Positions 59,460 through 64,000 of a stretch of DNA of 64,000 bases are shown here, in pieces (the stretch's first letter is position 1; every line of letters begins with the position of its first letter). Where the stretch lies: the NCBI RefSeq assembly GCF_011947195.1, contig NZ_JAATVY010000010.1, positions 124,001 to 188,000 on the forward strand, in the 5' to 3' direction. The translations under genes were made by a program, and so were the position numbers. The stretch comes from Planosporangium thailandense. Its GTDB lineage: Bacteria; Actinomycetota; Actinomycetes; Mycobacteriales; Micromonosporaceae. The notes below the pieces were generated by a model. That model was given only the letters and a program-made list of their open reading frames with translations, ran no database searches and was not told where the DNA came from.

Positions 59460-60581
59460 ATGCAGTTCGGGATCTTCACGGTCAGTGACATCACCACCGA
59501 CCCCACCAACGGCAGCACGCCGACCGAGGGGGAGCGGATCAAGGCGGTCGTCACGATCGCGAAGAAGGCCGAGGAGGTCGGGCTCGACGTCTTCGCTCTC
59601 GGCGAGCACCACAACCCGCCGTTCTTCTCCTCCTCGCCGACGACCACGCTGGCCTACATCGCGGCGCAGACCACGACCCTGCGGCTGTCGACCGCCACCA
59701 CGCTCATCACCACCAACGACCCGGTCAAGATCGCCGAGGACTACGCGATGCTCCAGCACCTCGCGGACGGCCGGGTCGACCTGATGCTGGGCCGCGGCAA
59801 CACCGGTCCGGTGTACCCCTGGTTCGGGCAGGACATCCGCAACGGCATCGCGCTCGCCATCGAGAACTACGCCCTGCTGCACCGGCTGTGGCGCGAAGAC
59901 GTCGTCGACTGGCAGGGCCGGTTCCGCACTCCGCTGCAGGGCTTCACCTCGACCCCCCGGCCCCTCGACGGCATCCCGCCGTTCGTGTGGCACGGCTCCA
60001 TCCGCAGCCCCGAGATCGCCGAGCAGGCCGCGTACTACGGCGACGGGTTCTTCGCCAACCACATCTTCTGGCCCGCCGAGCACACCCGGCGCATGGTCGG
60101 CCTGTACCGCCAGCGGTTCGAGCACTACGGCCACGGCAGCGCCGACCAGGCCATCGTGGGCCTGGGCGGACAGGTGTTCATGCGCCGGAACTCGCAGGAC
60201 GCCGTCCGCGAGTTCCGGCCGTACTTCGACAACGCCCCGGTGTACGGACACGGGCCGTCGCTGGAGGAGTTCACCAGCCAGACCCCGCTGACCGTCGGCA
60301 GCCCCCAGCAGGTGATCGACCGTACGCTGGGCTTCCGCGAGTACGTCGGCGACTACCAGCGGCAGCTGTTCCTGATCGACCACGCCGGCCTGCCGCTGAA
60401 GGCCGTCCTGGAACAGCTCGACCTCCTCGGCGAGGAGGTCGTGCCGGTGCTGCGCAAGGAGTTCGACGCGCTGCGCCCGGCGCACGTGCCCGAGGCGCCC
60501 ACGCACGCCTCGCTGAAGGCCGCTGCCGAGAAGAAGGTTGCGGCCGAGAAGAAGGCCGCGGCCGGCGAGGACGCCCGATGA
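59460..60581 (+). CDS. LLM-class flavin-dependent oxidoreductase
   Basis: ATG 59460 follows GTAGGAGCTGGAC; 373 residues with the luciferase-like TIM-barrel pattern: MQFGIFTVSDITTD, VFALGEHHNPPF, LSTATTLITTNDPVKIAEDYAML and VDLMLGRGNTG. The mid sequence IPPFVWHGSIRSPEIAEQAAYYGDGFFANHIFWP fits the CE1758-type group. A low-complexity Lys/Ala tail ends the protein. It probably needs reduced FMN supplied by the next gene, whose ATG overlaps its stop (ATGA). The substrate is unknown. Confidence 0.9.
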   Translation: MQFGIFTVSDITTDPTNGSTPTEGERIKAVVTIAKKAEEVGLDVFALGEHHNPPFFSSSPTTTLAYIAAQTTTLRLSTATTLITTNDPVKIAEDYAMLQHLADGRVDLMLGRGNTGPVYPWFGQDIRNGIALAIENYALLHRLWREDVVDWQGRFRTPLQGFTSTPRPLDGIPPFVWHGSIRSPEIAEQAAYYGDGFFANHIFWPAEHTRRMVGLYRQRFEHYGHGSADQAIVGLGGQVFMRRNSQDAVREFRPYFDNAPVYGHGPSLEEFTSQTPLTVGSPQQVIDRTLGFREYVGDYQRQLFLIDHAGLPLKAVLEQLDLLGEEVVPVLRKEFDALRPAHVPEAPTHASLKAAAEKKVAAEKKAAAGEDAR

Positions 60582-61192
60582 AGGAACGTACGCTCGCCGT
60601 CGTGTCGGCCGGTCTGAGCCAGCCGTCCTCCACCCGCCTGCTCGCCGACCAGTTGGCCGCGGCCACCCGCGAGGAGGCCGACCGGCTGGGGGTGCGGCTC
60701 GACACCCGGGTCGTCGAGCTGCGCGACCACGCCCACGACCTGACCAACCATCTCCTGACCGGCTTTCCGTCGGAACCGCTCGGACAGGTCATCGAATCCG
60801 TCGCCGCCGCCGACGCGCTCATCGCCGTCACGCCGATCTTCAACGCGTCGTACAGCGGGCTGTTCAAGACGTTCTTCGATGTGCTCGGGGACGCCGCGCT
60901 GGTCGACAAGCCGGTGCTGATCGGTGCGACGGGCGGGACGGCGCGGCACTCGCTGGCCCTGGAGCACGCGCTGCGGCCCATGTTCGCCTATCTCCGGGCC
61001 GTCGTGGTGCCCACGTCCGTGTTCGCCGCGACCGACGACTGGGGCGCTGCGGCGGCCGAAGGCCCGCTGCGCAACCGGATCCGGCGCGCCGCGGGCGAAC
61101 TGGCCGTCCAGGTGAGCCTGCGCGAGCCGGCGGTGGCGCCGGACCCGTTCGCGCTGTCGACGTCGTTCGAGGACCTGCTCTCCGGCGACTGA
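60578..61192 (+). CDS. NADPH-dependent FMN reductase (CE1759-like)
   Basis: The 204-residue flavodoxin-fold protein has LAVVSAGLSQPSSTRLLADQL as the phosphate-binding loop, ALIAVTPIFNASYSGLFKTFFD, KPVLIGATGGTARHSLALEHALRPMFAYL and VPTSVFAATDDW. It overlaps the upstream oxidoreductase gene and is the usual partner that supplies FMNH2. Its family is called CE1759/MsuE-like. Confidence 0.9.
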   Translation: MKERTLAVVSAGLSQPSSTRLLADQLAAATREEADRLGVRLDTRVVELRDHAHDLTNHLLTGFPSEPLGQVIESVAAADALIAVTPIFNASYSGLFKTFFDVLGDAALVDKPVLIGATGGTARHSLALEHALRPMFAYLRAVVVPTSVFAATDDWGAAAAEGPLRNRIRRAAGELAVQVSLREPAVAPDPFALSTSFEDLLSGD

Positions 61193-61385
61193 ACGACACG
61201 CCTCGCTCGATGGCCGGGCGGGCGGTGATCGACCTTCACGGGCACGCCGTCGCCGGGACTCTCCGCGACCCTCGGAGATTCCATATCCGCCGCCAAGTCG
61301 GGGCACAGCGAGCACACAGGGCCGGCGGTGAGCCTGGTCGGTGCCGGCGGGAGATACCCGCGACGGGCGCCGAAGGGGCACACTG

Positions 61386-61625
61386 ATGACCAGCAACGAT
61401 ACGGAGACGACAGCACCGGCGGACGCGACGGTCCCTCCACACGCGACGGTACCGGCGGACGCCACCGGGTACGTCTCCACGCCGCAGCCGCCGCCGGGCC
61501 TGCACCTGCCACCGTTGGCGGAGACGCCGGGATCATCACGGCGACCGACCACACGGCCGCACGCGGCGGCAGCGCCGCCGGTGCGGGCTCCGGCGGCCAG
61601 GGCTCCGGCGGCCAGTACGACCTGA
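61386..61625 (+). CDS. Possible small Pro/Thr/Ala-rich protein, perhaps frameshifted
   Basis: ATG 61386 follows CCGAAGGGGCACACTG, a fair ribosome binding site. The 79-residue frame starts TSNDTETTAPADATVPPHAT and continues as STPQPPPGLHLPPLAETPG. Beyond about 61535 its character turns arginine/alanine-rich, while the neighbouring frame there reads IITATDHTAARGGSAAGAGS and ends YDLTKPAS, which looks more protein-like. A one-base frameshift may therefore join them. The gene may equally be spurious. Confidence 0.35.
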   Translation: MTSNDTETTAPADATVPPHATVPADATGYVSTPQPPPGLHLPPLAETPGSSRRPTTRPHAAAAPPVRAPAARAPAASTT

Positions 61626-61703
61626 CGAAGCCCGCCAGCTGACCTCATCGTCGACCCTCCACAGCGGACGCTCATCGCTGGTGCTCGCCGACGGTGGGCG
61701 TCC

Positions 61704-61751
61704 GCTGCGGGCGGACTGAGCTGCGGGCGGACTGAGCTGCGGGCGGACTGA
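61704..61751. repeat. Three tandem 16-bp repeats
   Basis: GCTGCGGGCGGACTGA occurs three times in succession without mismatch, upstream of the response regulator gene. It does not lie in a credible gene. Confidence 0.85.
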
Positions 61752-61758
61752 CCGGACG

Positions 61759-61797
61759 CACAGGCCGTTCACAGGAACCGCCCAAGGTCCGCACAGG
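61759..61797. promoter_or_regulatory. Helically phased CACAGG repeats upstream of response regulator
   Basis: CACAGG occurs at 61759, 61770 and 61792, spaced 11 and 22 bp, and ends 21 bp before the ATG. This is the direct-repeat geometry OmpR/PhoB regulators bind, so it may be an autoregulatory site. Confidence 0.55.
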
Positions 61798-61818
61798 AGA
61801 TGCGGCGAAGATGGGGCC

Positions 61819-62568
61819 ATGGCAACCGTGAACACCACCTCCGACGCGCAGGCGCGGACGGAGCTGCGCCGCGCCGATGGACAGCCGGTACGCGTGCTCG
61901 TCGTCGACGACGAGTCGACCCTCACCGAGCTGTTGTCGATGGCGCTCCGGCTGGAGGGCTGGGAGATCCGCACCGCCGGTGACGGGTTCACCGCGGTGCA
62001 GACCGCCAGCGGCTTCGAGCCGGACGTGGTGGTGCTCGACATGATGTTGCCCGACATGAACGGCCTGGAGGTGCTCCGCCGGCTGCGCGCGCAGTTCGCC
62101 GAGATCCCGGTGCTCTTCCTGACCGCCAAGGACGCGGTGGAGGACCGGATCGCGGGCCTCACAGCGGGCGGCGACGACTACGTCACCAAGCCGTTCAGCC
62201 TGGAGGAGGTCGTGGCGCGGCTGCGGGGGCTGCTGCGGCGTACCGGCCTGACCGCCCGGGCCGAGAGCACCCTGCTCACCGTCGGCGACCTGACCCTCGA
62301 CGAGGACAGCCACGAGGTACGCCGGGCGGGAGAGCTGATCTCGCTGACCGCGACCGAGTACGAACTGCTGCGCTACCTCATGCGCAACCCCAAGCGGGTG
62401 CTCAGCAAGGCTCAGATCCTCGACCGGGTCTGGAACTACGACTTCGGCGGTCAGGCCAACGTGGTGGAGCTGTACATCTCGTACCTGCGCAAGAAGATCG
62501 ACGCCGGGCGCGACCCGATGATCCACACGATGCGGGGAGCCGGCTATGTCCTCAAGCCCGCCGGCTGA
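61819..62568 (+). CDS. OmpR/PhoB-family response regulator
   Basis: The 249-residue protein has a receiver domain (VRVLVVDDESTLTELL, phospho-acceptor Asp74 in VVVLDMMLPDMNG, and Lys124 in DDYVTKPF). A winged-helix effector domain follows, with AGELISLTATEYELLRYLM, AQILDRVWNYDFGGQANVVELYISYLRKKID and MIHTMRGAGYVLKP. It overlaps the histidine kinase gene by 23 bp. The length and layout are standard, of the MprA/TcrA-like actinobacterial group. Confidence 0.95.
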   Translation: MATVNTTSDAQARTELRRADGQPVRVLVVDDESTLTELLSMALRLEGWEIRTAGDGFTAVQTASGFEPDVVVLDMMLPDMNGLEVLRRLRAQFAEIPVLFLTAKDAVEDRIAGLTAGGDDYVTKPFSLEEVVARLRGLLRRTGLTARAESTLLTVGDLTLDEDSHEVRRAGELISLTATEYELLRYLMRNPKRVLSKAQILDRVWNYDFGGQANVVELYISYLRKKIDAGRDPMIHTMRGAGYVLKPAG

Positions 62569-64000
62569 CCCGACCGCTTCGGGCCGGTGGCGGCGGCCGT
62601 CTTCCTGGTCGCTGCGCGCCCAGCTGACGGCGGCGCTGGTGGTGCTCACCACGGTGGTCTGTGTCCTGTTCGGCGTCGTCACCACGACCGTGGTGAACCA
62701 GCTTCAGATGGACCGCCTCAACAGCCAGCTGACGGAGGCGGCCAATCGGGCCCGCGGTGGACAGCACCCACCCGACCCGCTGGGGATCGGGGGGCGGCCG
62801 CCGCGCGGTCCGGTCCCGGACACCGGTCAGGCGGCCGGTACCCTGCTCGGCCGCATCGTCGACGGCGAGGTCACCGACGCCAGGATGCGTGACCCCGTCA
62901 CCAACGAGCAGGAGGACCTGCCCTCGGCGCAGTTCGACGTGCTCAAGCAGCTGCCGGCGGACGGCCGGAAGTACACCCGCGATCTCGGCAGCTTCGGCGC
63001 CTACCGGCTCGTCGCAATCCGGGCCGGCGACGGCGACGTTGTTCTCATCACCGGGCTGCCGATGGCGCCGGTGTACGCGACCCGTGACCGGCTGATCGCC
63101 GTGGAGATCCTGGTCGGGCTCATCGCGGCGCTCCTCGCCGCCCTGCTCGGCACGGCGATCGTGCGGCGTACGCTGCGCCCGCTGCACCGGGTCGCCGCCA
63201 CCGCCCGGCGCGTGGCCGAGCTGCCGCTGGACCGGGGCGAGGTGGCGCTGTCGGTACGGGTGCCGGACGTCGACCCGCGCACCGAGGTCGGGCAGGTCGG
63301 TGCCGCGCTGAACCGGATGCTCGGCCACGTCGCCGCCGCGCTGGCCGCCCGGCAGGCCAGCGAGATGCGGGTACGCCACTTCGTCGCCGACGCCAGCCAC
63401 GAACTGCGTACCCCGCTGGCCGCCATCCGCGGGTACGCCGAGCTGACCGGCCGGTACGGCGACGCCGTGCCGCCCGACGTCGCCCACGCGATGCGCCGGG
63501 TGCACTCGGAGACGGCGCGGATGACGACGCTGGTGGAGGACCTTCTCCTGCTGGCCCGGCTCGACTCGGGCCGGCCGCTGGAGCGCGAGCAGGTCGACCT
63601 GTCCCGCCTCGTCATCGACGCGGTCGGCGACGCGCATGTGGCCGCCCGTGACCATGAGTGGCGGCTGGACCTGCCCGAGGAGCCGGTGACCGTCACCGGC
63701 GATCCGGCCCGGCTGCACCAGGTCCTGGCCAACCTGCTGGCCAACGCCCGCGTCCACACGCCGCCCGGGACGGTCGTCGTCACCAGGCTGGCCGTCGCCG
63801 GTGCCGAGGCACGGCTGAGCGTGGTCGACAACGGCCCCGGCATCCCGGCTGAGCTGCAGCCCGAGGTGTTCGACCGCTTCGCGCGCGGCGACAGTTCGCG
63901 GTCGCGCGCCGCCGGCAGCACCGGACTGGGGCTGGCGATCGTCGCCGCCGTGGTGGAGGCGCACGGCGGCAGCGTCGAGGTGACCAGCCGGCCGGGGTAC
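62546..64000 (+). CDS. Sensor histidine kinase (3' end beyond window)
   Basis: ATG 62546 lies inside the response regulator gene's end. The 485 visible residues hold two membrane segments (about 25-48 and 185-208), a sensor region between them, a HAMP domain (RTLRPLHRVAATARRVAELP), an H-box FVADASHELRTPLAAIRGY with His285, an N-box HQVLANLLANARVHTP and the ATP-lid SVVDNGPGIP with a later GSTGLGLAIV. It is a full-length-type kinase that runs off the window before its stop codon. Confidence 0.95.
   Translation, partial: MSSSPPADPTASGRWRRPSSWSLRAQLTAALVVLTTVVCVLFGVVTTTVVNQLQMDRLNSQLTEAANRARGGQHPPDPLGIGGRPPRGPVPDTGQAAGTLLGRIVDGEVTDARMRDPVTNEQEDLPSAQFDVLKQLPADGRKYTRDLGSFGAYRLVAIRAGDGDVVLITGLPMAPVYATRDRLIAVEILVGLIAALLAALLGTAIVRRTLRPLHRVAATARRVAELPLDRGEVALSVRVPDVDPRTEVGQVGAALNRMLGHVAAALAARQASEMRVRHFVADASHELRTPLAAIRGYAELTGRYGDAVPPDVAHAMRRVHSETARMTTLVEDLLLLARLDSGRPLEREQVDLSRLVIDAVGDAHVAARDHEWRLDLPEEPVTVTGDPARLHQVLANLLANARVHTPPGTVVVTRLAVAGAEARLSVVDNGPGIPAELQPEVFDRFARGDSSRSRAAGSTGLGLAIVAAVVEAHGGSVEVTSRPGY

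Overview
The window is high-GC actinobacterial chromosome. Many genes start with GTG, ATGA/GTGA overlaps are frequent, and several gene families are typical of actinomycetes: an XRE/DUF5753 regulator with its DUF397 partner, a TPR-rich kinase-type C-terminus, fused isobutyryl-CoA mutase, OmpR-type two-component genes and many MFS exporters. A methyl-accepting chemotaxis protein paired with a sugar-binding lipoprotein suggests a Micromonosporaceae-like lineage with motile spores (for example Actinoplanes or Dactylosporangium relatives). That placement is an inference; no rRNA, tRNA or other marker is present to settle it. I see no insertion sequence, integrase or CRISPR array.

Layout. 1-9.3 kb: mostly small accessory genes. 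These include a TPR tail, VOC proteins, a pair of CxxCGxxWPC mini-proteins divergent from an XRE/DUF397 module, an orphan FtsX-like ectodomain protein, a phage-flavoured divergent pair closed by a perfect 34-bp palindrome, a hydrolase and a methyltransferase. 9.3-15.1 kb: a large membrane M48 metalloprotease with an unknown upstream partner, a methyltransferase plus MFS pair, and a membrane haem protein fused to a [3Fe-4S] ferredoxin. 15.6-19.0 kb: a P-loop kinase and a metal locus, with a ferritin-like/VIT1 transporter facing an Nramp transporter across a double-hairpin repeat. 19.1-26.5 kb: an ECF42-type sigma factor with its DGPF partner, a MarR regulator with an MFS-Usp fusion, an unusual class II fumarase-like protein and a sugar porter.

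26.5-43.7 kb is a surface polysaccharide locus. It holds a Wzx-like flippase, a Wzy-like polymerase, a Wzz-like protein, an initiating sugar transferase, two glycosyltransferases, and a DegT aminotransferase, WlbA-like oxidoreductase and WlbB-like acetyltransferase that together could make an acetamido sugar. It also holds a tailoring block of FemAB-like, deacetylase-like, phosphoesterase and ATP-grasp genes.

43.7-49.7 kb: a fused acetyl-CoA carboxylase-type carboxyltransferase and a malonyl-CoA synthetase-like ligase flank an ArsR/SRPBCC pair and a toxin-antitoxin-like pair. 49.8-52.6 kb: the chemoreceptor and its binding protein. 52.7-56.5 kb: icmF with a divergent MarR gene and two inverted-repeat candidate operators. 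56.7-64 kb: a membrane diguanylate cyclase, a YbaK-like deacylase, a 2H-type RNA ligase-like protein, an LLM flavin oxidoreductase with an FMN reductase, and a response regulator/histidine kinase pair, the kinase running off the window. A dispersed intergenic element with long inverted repeats occurs at about 17.6 and 56.6 kb.
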